Assembly: GCA_964228885.1 (NCBI GenBank)
Contig: CAXRCG010000255.1
Location: 1 to 9,208, forward strand
DNA length: 9,208 bases
DNA from: UBA4582 sp964228885
GTDB taxonomy: Bacteria > Pseudomonadota > Gammaproteobacteria > Pseudomonadales > Azotimanducaceae
Direction of reading: 5' to 3'
Shown here piece by piece: positions 1 to 6,720 of this stretch. The position numbers and the translations under genes were made by a program. The first letter of the stretch is position 1; each line of letters opens with the position of its first letter. Under the pieces are notes generated by a model. It was not told where the DNA came from and ran no database searches. It saw only the letters and a list, made by a program, of their open reading frames with translations.

Positions 1-1187
1 TCTCTTTTTTCAGCAGCAGCAAGGTTTGCGATACAACGCTCCGGCCCTGGTAGGTATTCAATCGGCTCGTCGAGAACATACATGGCTTTAAAGTTGTTAC
101 CAATAAGCTTGACAAAAACGTGAGGGTTTTCGTTGGACTCCCCGAGTATATTAGCCTTGGTGCTAGGATCTTTAAGCGCCGCTATTTTTTCATCCCAAGG
201 TAGTGAAGTCAGAGCTTTGAAACTGGGACGATCATAAAAAGGGCTCATTGTCGCAGGATGCCCCATCATGATCCCAACAGGTCTTGAAAGCACCTGTCCA
301 CGAATATCGAGGCCATCGGCCTGCGCTGCTTCGATACGGTCGAGTTGTTCACGCCACAAATTGGGTGCGCCACCAGCATCAAGTAGCGTGAAGGTGCCCT
401 TTGCACCTGTGTCGGCAGCGGTCTCTTTTAAAATACTGAATTCGTCTTCGGGGTCTTCCCAGTCGGCGATGAACTGAAAGACATGACCATCATCACCGGA
501 AAGCGCCTTGGCGATTTGTTTCAATTCTGTACTAACGGCCTGGTAAGTGGGTACAAAAGCACCAGTGCTGGATCGATGAACAAGTGTTCGCGAAGTTGAA
601 AAGCCAACACCACCGGCGGCAACACTTTCAGCCAAGAGTGTTTTCATCTTGGTGATGTCTTCATTTGTTGCGGGTTCTCGATTTACCCCGCGTTCACCCA
701 TCACGTAAACGCGAAGGGGCCCGTGAGGTACCAGCGCAGCGAGATCAATGTCATGTGGACGACTATCAATACAGTCTAAGAATTCTGGAAAGGTCTCCCA
801 GGTCCAGGGCAAACCTTCATGCATCGCAGACTCAGGAATTTCTTCTACGCCTTCCATCAACTGAACCAGAACCTCGCGATCTTCCGGACGGCAGGGTGCA
901 AATCCGACACCGCAATTGCCCATCACAACGGTCGTGGTGCCGAGACTGGATGAAGGGTTCAGATGAGAATCCCAGGTAGCCTGACCATCGTAGTGGGTGT
1001 GCACATCGACAAATCCAGGTGTAACGATTAGGCCTGTAGCGTCGATCTCCTTGGTTGCGGTGGCGCTGAGTTTTTGCTCCATCGCGGCAATCTTGCCTTG
1101 CGAAATAGCAATGTCCACATCTGTTGCCGGTGCTCCCGTCCCATCAAACACCTGGCCATTGCGGATAATAAGATCGTATTGGCTCAT
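1..1187 (-). CDS. N-acyl-D-amino-acid deacylase-like amidohydrolase (3' end beyond window)
   Basis: The frame is open from the ATG at 1187 to the left edge, giving 395 residues without a stop. The family usually runs about 480-580 residues, so the C-terminus is missing. The start follows a GGAGGA site at 1194-1199, 6 nt away. The N-terminus is typical of the amidohydrolase superfamily: a small beta domain with IIRNGQVFDGTG (7-18), then VTPGFVDVHTHYDG (55-68) with metal-ligand motif H63-x-H65, then VVMGNCGVGFAP (87-98). Cys92 there matches the metal-bridging Cys of D-aminoacylases. PHGPLR (154-159) and GVGFSTSRT (193-201) are further family blocks. Family members hydrolyse N-acyl-D-amino acids or related cyclic amides in the cytoplasm, but this branch is poorly characterised. 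The two His ligands expected later are not at their usual places: HVFQF (235-239) and GTFTLLDAGG occupy those positions. The gene lies 43 bp after the dehydrogenase and is probably last or near last in the leftward operon. The family is fairly certain; the substrate is unknown. Confidence 0.85.
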   Translation of the reverse strand, partial: MSQYDLIIRNGQVFDGTGAPATDVDIAISQGKIAAMEQKLSATATKEIDATGLIVTPGFVDVHTHYDGQATWDSHLNPSSSLGTTTVVMGNCGVGFAPCRPEDREVLVQLMEGVEEIPESAMHEGLPWTWETFPEFLDCIDSRPHDIDLAALVPHGPLRVYVMGERGVNREPATNEDITKMKTLLAESVAAGGVGFSTSRTLVHRSSTGAFVPTYQAVSTELKQIAKALSGDDGHVFQFIADWEDPEDEFSILKETAADTGAKGTFTLLDAGGAPNLWREQLDRIEAAQADGLDIRGQVLSRPVGIMMGHPATMSPFYDRPSFKALTSLPWDEKIAALKDPSTKANILGESNENPHVFVKLIGNNFKAMYVLDEPIEYLPGPERCIANLAAAEKR

Positions 1188-1230
1188 AGAAAGTCCTCCG
1201 TTTCATATTTTCCTAAACGCTAAATCGGGT

Positions 1231-2367
1231 TTAGTAACCAAGCGCTGATGCATATCTATCCCGATGGAAAGCAGCGTTGCCATAGCGCACTTCCAGCGCT
1301 CTTGCACGCTTGAGGTAAAAACCTGCATCAAACTCATCGGTCATGCCGATACCGCCATGAATCTGGATGAGTTGGGTTGACATTTCATGCAGGTAGTCAC
1401 TCAAACGTGATTTTGAGAGTGAGCACATTTGCGGGATGTTGTGTACCTCTTCATCTATCGCCTGAAGCGCAGCCTCAGCACAGGAACGCGCTAATTCGAG
1501 CCCTGTGAACAAGGCTGCGGCACGATGGCCAAGTGCCTGAAAAGAGCCAATGACTTTGCCAAACTGCTCACGTGTCTTCAGATACTCCAGGGTCATATCA
1601 AAGGCTTGTGCCGCGCAGCCCAACATTTCTGCGCCAAGCCCAGCACGTGCCCGATCAAGAATGGCATCTACCGGTTCCCAGCCTTCGTTAATGACCCCCA
1701 GGACCGCGTCAGCAGAAACTTCCACATCATTGAAGGTGATGTTGGCGTAACCTCGGCTGTCCAGTGTAGAGATAGATTCGCGGCTGAGTCCTGGGCAATC
1801 AGCGGACACTAAAAACATTGTAATACCGTTGGTGTCTCCCGGTTTGCCACTCGTTCTAGTGGTGACAATGAAGGTTGTTGCAGACATACCCTCTAGCACG
1901 AAACCTTTGTGGCCATTCAGTTTAAATCCAGCGTCAATAGCCTCTGCTTTCAGCGCCACCTGCGTTGGAGCGTGTTGATTCGCCTCGTCGATTGCAAGCG
2001 TCAGGATTTCACTGCCGTTGACAATCTTGGGAAGAAAAGCCTGCTTTTGCGAATCGCTCCCAGCAATGTTCAGAGCAGTTGCGCCGACTAGAGCCGATGC
2101 GAACAAAGGAGATGCGGTAAGCTGTCTTCCTAGCTCCTCCAACACAATACCAAAGGTTAGGTAGTCTAGGTTTGACCCGCCATACTCTTCTGGCACGAGT
2201 ATGCCGGTCCATCCCATCTCAATAATTTCTGACCAGGTCGAGTGGTCGAAGCATTGCTCAATGCCGCTATCTCGCATTGCACGAAAGTTCTGTACCGGTG
2301 CTTGTTTGCTTGCCCAGGTTTTGGCCTGGTCGCGCATTAATGATTGTTCGTCAGTTAGTGCTGCCAA
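1231..2367 (-). CDS. Acyl-CoA dehydrogenase, probable non-catalytic partner subunit (FadE27-like)
   Basis: This 378-residue protein has the normal length and order of an acyl-CoA dehydrogenase. An alpha-helical N-terminal domain contains GILVPEEYGGSNLDYL (55-70), followed by a middle beta domain, then a C-terminal helical domain with TREQFGKVIGSFQALGHR (265-282) and QIHGGIGMTDEF (335-346), the FAD-contact region. Two features look degenerate. The substrate and FAD loop usually read as SEPGAGSD is LAIDEAN (124-130). The position that holds the catalytic Glu in FadE26-type subunits (E-R) is Asp238 (LDRARAG). This matches the supporting subunits of alpha2-beta2 dehydrogenases, such as FadE27/ChsE5 of M. 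tuberculosis. It starts 22 bp after its sister dehydrogenase, consistent with a co-translated complex. The start is a TTG preceded by AAGGAG at 2376-2381, 8 nt away. The family is clear; the partner role is inferred from adjacency and the residue changes. Confidence 0.93.
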   Translation of the reverse strand: MAALTDEQSLMRDQAKTWASKQAPVQNFRAMRDSGIEQCFDHSTWSEIIEMGWTGILVPEEYGGSNLDYLTFGIVLEELGRQLTASPLFASALVGATALNIAGSDSQKQAFLPKIVNGSEILTLAIDEANQHAPTQVALKAEAIDAGFKLNGHKGFVLEGMSATTFIVTTRTSGKPGDTNGITMFLVSADCPGLSRESISTLDSRGYANITFNDVEVSADAVLGVINEGWEPVDAILDRARAGLGAEMLGCAAQAFDMTLEYLKTREQFGKVIGSFQALGHRAAALFTGLELARSCAEAALQAIDEEVHNIPQMCSLSKSRLSDYLHEMSTQLIQIHGGIGMTDEFDAGFYLKRARALEVRYGNAAFHRDRYASALGY

Positions 2368-2375
2368 TGTCTTTG

Positions 2376-2381
2376 CTCCTT
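2376..2381 (-). promoter_or_regulatory. Shine-Dalgarno site fixing a TTG start
   Basis: Read leftward this is AAGGAG, 8 nt before the TTG at 2367-2365. No ATG lies in frame at a suitable distance; the first internal Met is residue 11, which would remove part of the first helix. The site therefore supports TTG as the true start of the second dehydrogenase. Confidence 0.75.
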
Positions 2382-2389
2382 AATCGTGC

Positions 2390-3589
2390 TCAGCCTTGCT
2401 GGGTGGTTTCAGGTAAACCCAGAATATTCTTAGAAATGATGTTGTATTGCACTTCGAACGAGCCTCCGGCAATGCTGGATGCCATGCCATAAAGCCAGCT
2501 TCTGACGGTTTCAAGTTCGTTTGGATCAAAAGTATCTCCCTCCCAACCTAGGCCTTGATCGCCCATTATTTCGAGTGTCAGGTCAGCACGGGTTTGAGAA
2601 ACATTTGTCGCTGAATTTTTCAGTATCGAAGCCGCTGCAGATACCTCAACATTACCTTTCGCTTCAGCAGCAATACGCGCAAGGGTGAGTGAATGCGCCT
2701 GACGATCGATTAAATGTTTGGTTAGCCGTTGTCTCAAATCGTCGTCGTTGAGCTTGCCATCGTCTCCGACACCGATGTACCGCTTAGCCAGGTCTTGCAT
2801 GGGCTCGGTTCTGGCACCTGCCGTGCGAGCGCCAATCTGGCTTTGCCTTTCATGTTGCAAGAGACGTTTAACGACACTCCATCCTTCGTTAAGTGGGCCA
2901 AGCAGATCTGACTTCTCGGCAATGGCATTATTGAAGAATGTTTCACAAAACGCCGATGCGCCAGAGATCAGCTTAATCGGTTGAGGATCGACTCCTTCCT
3001 GATCCATCGGTAGCATGACAAAGCTGATACCATTTCTTTTTTTTGCATCCGGATCTGTTCTAACAACAGCACCACACCATTGAGATTGGTGTGCGCCAGA
3101 GGTCCAGATTTTTGAGCCATTGATCACATACTGATCGCCATCATCGACAGCGCGAGTTCGGAGAGATGCCAGGTCTGAGCCGGCACCAGGCTCGGACAAT
3201 CCAAGGCACCATTTTACTTCACCACGAGCGATAGGTATGAGATGCCTGATTTTCTGATCTTCTGTGCCATAGTCAAGGATGGTTGGCCCAACCATTGTCA
3301 CACCCATTAGCGCGATCGAGGGAATTGGATTAAATGCGTTCGCATTGGATAGCTCATCGGTAATAATGCGCTCTTCACGCTGGCCCAGGCCTGCACCGCC
3401 ATATTCTTTGGGCCAAGTTGGTGCGCCCCAGCCCATGTCTGCGAGTCGCGTACGCCAGAGATCATGATCGCTTTCGAGTTCCGCAGCGTAGCCAACCGTT
3501 GCCGGATTCTGGCCCGCCAGCGTGCTTGGGAAATTCTCGGTGATCCATTTTTTGACGTCGGCCCGAAAGCTTTGGTTTTTTTCACTCAT
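2390..3589 (-). CDS. Acyl-CoA dehydrogenase, probable catalytic subunit (FadE26-like)
   Basis: This 399-residue FAD enzyme would oxidise an acyl-CoA to the 2,3-enoyl-CoA and pass electrons to electron-transfer flavoprotein. The helical N-terminal domain contains GWGAPTWPKEYGGAG (53-67). The middle domain has LGLSEPGAGSDLASLRT (129-145) and INGSKIWTSGAH (156-167), which contact FAD and substrate. The C-terminal domain ends with IAGGSFEVQYNIISKNILGLP (373-393). In that last motif the MCAD-type catalytic Glu position (YEGT) is Gly. Glu247 in LLQHERQ (244-250) sits where FadE26/ChsE4-type and isovaleryl-CoA-type enzymes carry the base. The ATG at 3589 is preceded by AAGGAA (3599-3604), 9 nt away. 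The gene lies between the acyl-CoA ligase (96-bp gap) and the second dehydrogenase (22-bp gap). The family is near certain; substrate preference for bulky or branched acyl-CoA is inferred. Confidence 0.95.
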   Translation of the reverse strand: MSEKNQSFRADVKKWITENFPSTLAGQNPATVGYAAELESDHDLWRTRLADMGWGAPTWPKEYGGAGLGQREERIITDELSNANAFNPIPSIALMGVTMVGPTILDYGTEDQKIRHLIPIARGEVKWCLGLSEPGAGSDLASLRTRAVDDGDQYVINGSKIWTSGAHQSQWCGAVVRTDPDAKKRNGISFVMLPMDQEGVDPQPIKLISGASAFCETFFNNAIAEKSDLLGPLNEGWSVVKRLLQHERQSQIGARTAGARTEPMQDLAKRYIGVGDDGKLNDDDLRQRLTKHLIDRQAHSLTLARIAAEAKGNVEVSAAASILKNSATNVSQTRADLTLEIMGDQGLGWEGDTFDPNELETVRSWLYGMASSIAGGSFEVQYNIISKNILGLPETTQQG

Positions 3590-3685
3590 ATTGATTGGTT
3601 CCTTATTGCTACCGATTTAAGTAAAGCGATTTGAGCGCCTCTTTGATGCGCTTTTTCTTCCAAGTTTAACCAACATGGGAGATCG

Positions 3686-5239
3686 TCACACGATGAGGGT
3701 GTCTTTCTTCCCCCAGTATCGATCTTTAAGCAGTCGCTTGTACAGCTTGCCGGTTGGCAAGCGGGGCAATTCTGCTTCAAAATCAATACTCTTCGGGCAC
3801 TTGTAGTGGGCAACATGCTCCCGAACATATGCCATCAGTTCAGCGGCCAGGGCATCATTTGGTTCAACCCCGACTGCGGGTTGGACGACGGCCTTTACTT
3901 CTTCGCCCATTTCTTCATTTGGCACACCAAACACCGCGATATCAGCAATTTTTGGATGCATTGTAAGTGCGTCTTCGATTTCCTGCGGATAAATATTTAC
4001 CCCTCCAGAAATGATCATAAACGTCGCTCTGTCTGTCAGGTAAAGAAAACCTTCATCATCGACATATCCAACATCGCCTAATGCGCTCCAATTAGCATGT
4101 TTAGGATGCTGTGCATCTTTTGTCTTGCTAGCGTCTTTAAGATAGCTAAATGGCAATTGGGGTAGCGCAAAATAGATCAATCCAGGCTCGCCAATAGGCA
4201 GGTCATTTCCGTCTTCATCACAAATGTGGATATCACCGACCACGGCCTGACCGACTGTTCCAGGTCTGGTCAGCCAGGCTTGTGGCGTCACATGGGTCAT
4301 GCCATTGCCTTCGGTACCAGCATAGTACTCATAAATAATTGGTCCCCACCAATCGAACATCTTCTGCTTTACTTGTCGAGGGCACGGGGCAGCAGCATGA
4401 ATAACCACCTTTTGGGATGACAAGTCAAAAACGTTTCGTTCCGCCTCGTCTATTTTCAACATGCGACTGAACATGGTGGGCACCCACTGACTATGGGTTA
4501 CCTTGTAATTATCAATGGTACGTAGTGCCAGTAATTCGTTAAATTTTGGCAACATAATAACTGTTCCGCCCAGCGCCTGGACGCCGGTACAAAAACCGAT
4601 TGGCGCTGAATGGTAAAGCGGTGAAGGTGATAGATAGATAGTGTGCTCGTCAAAACCCCATAGACCCTTCTGTAAGTCTCCAAGTCCGATTCCTCCATCT
4701 GAAATCGAAGTCGATGGCAAAGGCTTCAGAATTCCCTTGGGGCGACCTGTTGTGCCGGAACTATACAACATAAAATTGCCAGCTGGTTCTTGATCCAGGT
4801 TCTCTGTTGGAAAGCTCGATAATGCTTCGATGTAGTCCTCGTACCCTTCGACGGCACCGTCGACCATCAGCCAGCGTTCCACACCAGAGCAAAGGGCCGG
4901 TAAATTCGCTGCAACAGAACTCAGTTGGTTAGAGCTAATGAGCACTTTAGATTCTGAGTCGTCGACAATGTAGGCCGCTTCGTCAACGGTCAGATATTGA
5001 TTCACCGTAGAAACATACAGCCCGGACCTTAATGCAGCCCAGATTACTTCGAAGAACGTCAAATTATTCTCCATGAATATGGAGATATGGTCGCCTTTGC
5101 GTAGCCCTTGTTGCCACATGAGATGTGCCAGTTGATTTGAACGTTCATCAAGCTGTTGGTAGGTAGTTGATTTACCTGAAGTAGCATGCACCACAGCGGG
5201 TTTGTCGGGAAATACTTTCGACCAGTGTCCTGGGTACAT
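3686..5239 (-). CDS. AMP-forming acyl-CoA synthetase (FadD-like)
   Basis: This 517-residue enzyme of the ANL superfamily activates a carboxylic acid through an acyl-adenylate to its CoA thioester. Motifs appear in the expected order. The phosphate-binding loop is YSSGTTGRPKG (159-169), the A5 motif is YEYYAGTEG (303-311), and GDVGYVDDEG (388-397) carries the ribose-binding Asp. TDR (402-404) and GGVNIYPQEIED (412-423) form the hinge and C-terminal domain, HYKCPK (478-483) follows, and the adenylation Lys is K498 in LPTGK. Length and motifs fit fatty- or cyclic-acid CoA ligases such as FadD17/FadD19 or crotonobetaine-type ligases; the substrate cannot be read from the sequence. No signal peptide or membrane segment is evident. 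The ATG at 5239 is preceded by AGGAG with normal spacing. It is the first gene of the leftward operon, so it probably performs the entry step of the pathway. Confidence 0.95.
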   Translation of the reverse strand: MYPGHWSKVFPDKPAVVHATSGKSTTYQQLDERSNQLAHLMWQQGLRKGDHISIFMENNLTFFEVIWAALRSGLYVSTVNQYLTVDEAAYIVDDSESKVLISSNQLSSVAANLPALCSGVERWLMVDGAVEGYEDYIEALSSFPTENLDQEPAGNFMLYSSGTTGRPKGILKPLPSTSISDGGIGLGDLQKGLWGFDEHTIYLSPSPLYHSAPIGFCTGVQALGGTVIMLPKFNELLALRTIDNYKVTHSQWVPTMFSRMLKIDEAERNVFDLSSQKVVIHAAAPCPRQVKQKMFDWWGPIIYEYYAGTEGNGMTHVTPQAWLTRPGTVGQAVVGDIHICDEDGNDLPIGEPGLIYFALPQLPFSYLKDASKTKDAQHPKHANWSALGDVGYVDDEGFLYLTDRATFMIISGGVNIYPQEIEDALTMHPKIADIAVFGVPNEEMGEEVKAVVQPAVGVEPNDALAAELMAYVREHVAHYKCPKSIDFEAELPRLPTGKLYKRLLKDRYWGKKDTLIV

Positions 5240-5298
5240 TGTTCGACTCCTGTTTATCTGTGTTGCTGTTTCTGACAGTGAAAATTGATATTCGCTTT

Positions 5299-5313
5299 AA
5301 TATGATACTAGAT
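5299..5313. repeat. 15-bp direct repeat, copy 1 (candidate operator)
   Basis: The sequence AATATGATACTAGAT is identical to the copy at 5417-5431, and the match stops at the next base on both sides. It covers the predicted -10 hexamer of the leftward promoter, about 60 bp before the ligase start. Binding of a regulator is inferred from position and conservation. Confidence 0.7.
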
Positions 5314-5333
5314 GAAGTTTGGAGTTTTCACAA
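5305..5333 (-). promoter_or_regulatory. Candidate sigma70 promoter for the leftward operon
   Basis: Read leftward, TTGTGA (5333-5328) and TAGTAT (5310-5305) are separated by 17 bp. Each matches four of the six consensus bases. Transcription would begin near 5298 and leave a leader of about 58 nt before the ligase ATG. The -10 lies inside repeat copy 1. Confidence 0.45.
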
Positions 5334-5399
5334 ATCTGCACGGATAAATGTTTAAATGCCTGAATAATCGCGTAAAACGATTCGCTTACAATAATTAGG

Positions 5400-5427
5400 T
5401 TTACATTTTCTCTTCAAATATGATACT
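5400..5427 (+). promoter_or_regulatory. Candidate sigma70 promoter for the rightward operon
   Basis: TTTACA (5400-5405, five of six consensus bases) and GATACT (5422-5427, four of six) are separated by 16 bp. Transcription would start near 5434, about 25 nt before the amidohydrolase ATG. The -10 lies inside repeat copy 2. Confidence 0.45.
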
Positions 5428-5431
5428 AGAT
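5417..5431. repeat. 15-bp direct repeat, copy 2 (candidate operator)
   Basis: This is the second exact copy of AATATGATACTAGAT, 118 bp from copy 1 start to start, and it ends 27 bp before the rightward ATG. It covers the predicted rightward -10 element. The two copies have the same orientation on the DNA, so they are read in opposite senses by the two divergent promoters. Confidence 0.7.
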
Positions 5432-5458
5432 ATATAGAGATCACTTAGAGAGGTAGCA

Positions 5459-6658
5459 ATGGACGTAAATGCAGAAAGATACGAAGGCTTAATGTTTGAT
5501 GCGGATAACCACTACTACGAAGCAGAAGACGCTTTTACGCGCTATGTGCCGACCCGGATGCAACGGCGTTGTGTACAGTGGATCGAAATGCAAGATGGTA
5601 AAAGACACCACATGGTCGCTGGTAAGATCAATCATTCTGTCGGCAACCCAACGTTCAATCCAGTATCAAAACCTGGCGTACTGCGCGAGTACGACCACGG
5701 CAACCCAAGAGGTAAGACTTTCGTCGAACTGACCCACGGCTCACTCGAACCGATGCCACCTGAATACATGGACCGGGATTTGAGAGTTGAGCGAACCAAG
5801 GAGCAAGGGCTAGAAGGTGTTTGGTTGTTCCCGACTGCCGGTATCTTGTATGAACAGCCGATGGTTCACGATATTGATGCGATGTGCACCCTGTTTGAAG
5901 GCTTTAACCGTTGGCTAGATGATGACTGGGGACTCAACTACAAAGACAGATTGTTTGCAGCACCATACATTACGCTAGCAGATGTCGACTTCGCCTGTCG
6001 CGAACTCGAATGGGCGTTAGAGCGAGATGCCCGCGTACTGGTTATGCGCCCCTCTGCTGTGTGCACACGCGATGGCTATTTTGGCGCCTCAGACGAACGT
6101 TTTGATCCATTTTGGGCAAGGGTCAATGAAGCTGGAATTACTGTTGTTGCGCATGTCGGTGCAAATAATTATTCGGCAAATGGCTACGGTGGTAACGCTG
6201 CGCTTCAGGCGCTAGGCGGGGGTCGCAAACCAACCGTTGCAGGTCTGATTGGCGAGCGTGCCATTTACGATTTTCTGCTAACCCTGGCCTACGACAAGCT
6301 TTTCGAACGTTTTCCTAACTTACGTATTGCGTCTGTTGAAAATGGTTCGGGATTTTTAGCTGACCTTTTCATCAAGCTAGAGCACTCCAAAGTCAGAATG
6401 CCAAAATACTACGCACAAGACCCTGGCGAACTCTTTCGCGAACATGTGTGGATCAATCCTTTCTGGGAAGACAAAATCTCAGATGTTGTCAATCATATGG
6501 GGGCTGATCGGGTGCTGTTTGGATCCGACTGGCCCCATATGGAAGGGCTGGAGCATCCGCAGGACATCTTTGATGAGCTTGAAGGCGTTAATGTCGCTCA
6601 ACAAAAGCTGGTCTTGCGTGACAATACGGCCGGGCTGAATCAACGTCAGGCTTTATAG
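5459..6658 (+). CDS. Amidohydrolase_2 (ACMSD-like) TIM-barrel metal-dependent hydrolase
   Basis: This 399-residue protein belongs to the amidohydrolase_2 group, which contains decarboxylases (ACMSD, gamma-resorcylate decarboxylase) and C-C or amide hydrolases. The first-strand motif is FDADNHYYEAEDAFTRY (13-29). AHVGAN (231-236) carries a likely metal His232, SVENGSGF (292-299) is the next ligand region, and LFGSDWPHMEG (353-363) carries the conserved Asp357. Compared with the usual D-x-H-x-H start, the first His is replaced by Asp16, leaving His18. Glu294-Asn295 stands where a second His is common. These changes characterise a large uncharacterised subgroup known from actinobacteria and proteobacteria, so the reaction cannot be named. 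The start follows GAGAGG (5448-5453). It is the first gene rightward, 62 bp before the LLM oxidoreductase. Cytoplasmic location is likely, with no signal peptide seen. Confidence 0.9.
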   Translation: MDVNAERYEGLMFDADNHYYEAEDAFTRYVPTRMQRRCVQWIEMQDGKRHHMVAGKINHSVGNPTFNPVSKPGVLREYDHGNPRGKTFVELTHGSLEPMPPEYMDRDLRVERTKEQGLEGVWLFPTAGILYEQPMVHDIDAMCTLFEGFNRWLDDDWGLNYKDRLFAAPYITLADVDFACRELEWALERDARVLVMRPSAVCTRDGYFGASDERFDPFWARVNEAGITVVAHVGANNYSANGYGGNAALQALGGGRKPTVAGLIGERAIYDFLLTLAYDKLFERFPNLRIASVENGSGFLADLFIKLEHSKVRMPKYYAQDPGELFREHVWINPFWEDKISDVVNHMGADRVLFGSDWPHMEGLEHPQDIFDELEGVNVAQQKLVLRDNTAGLNQRQAL

Positions 6659-6720
6659 TACTGTCAAAAGGGACCCCTAAAGCACACCAGGACCAAAAGC
6701 AAAAAACTAAGGAGAATCAG

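Larger units (their letters stand above)
5240..5458. promoter_or_regulatory. Divergent intergenic control region
   Basis: This 219-bp AT-rich spacer separates the start codons of the leftward acyl-CoA ligase and the rightward amidohydrolase. It holds one candidate promoter per direction and a perfect 15-bp direct repeat, each copy lying over a predicted -10 element. No open reading frame or RNA gene is evident within it. Confidence 0.8.

Noticed and set aside
665..979. A 104-codon rightward open frame opposite the deacylase-like gene.
   Set aside because: The opposite strand encodes a clear amidohydrolase with the GNCG and H-x-H motifs here. The rightward translation is Arg/Ser/Pro-rich with no recognisable domain and no ribosome-binding site.
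1525..1812. Overlapping open frames antisense to the second acyl-CoA dehydrogenase.
   Set aside because: They lie wholly within a well-supported dehydrogenase gene and show no domain or start signal.
3634..3652. Hairpin AGCGC-9-GCGCT followed by T residues on the plus strand, considered as a terminator between the ligase and dehydrogenase genes.
   Set aside because: The stem is only 5 bp with a 9-nt loop, and the T run is on the wrong side for leftward transcription.
5372..5389. GTAA-10-TTAC inverted arms in the divergent spacer, considered as an operator related to the palindrome before the GntR gene.
   Set aside because: Only four bases per arm match and the interior does not pair; expected by chance in AT-rich DNA.
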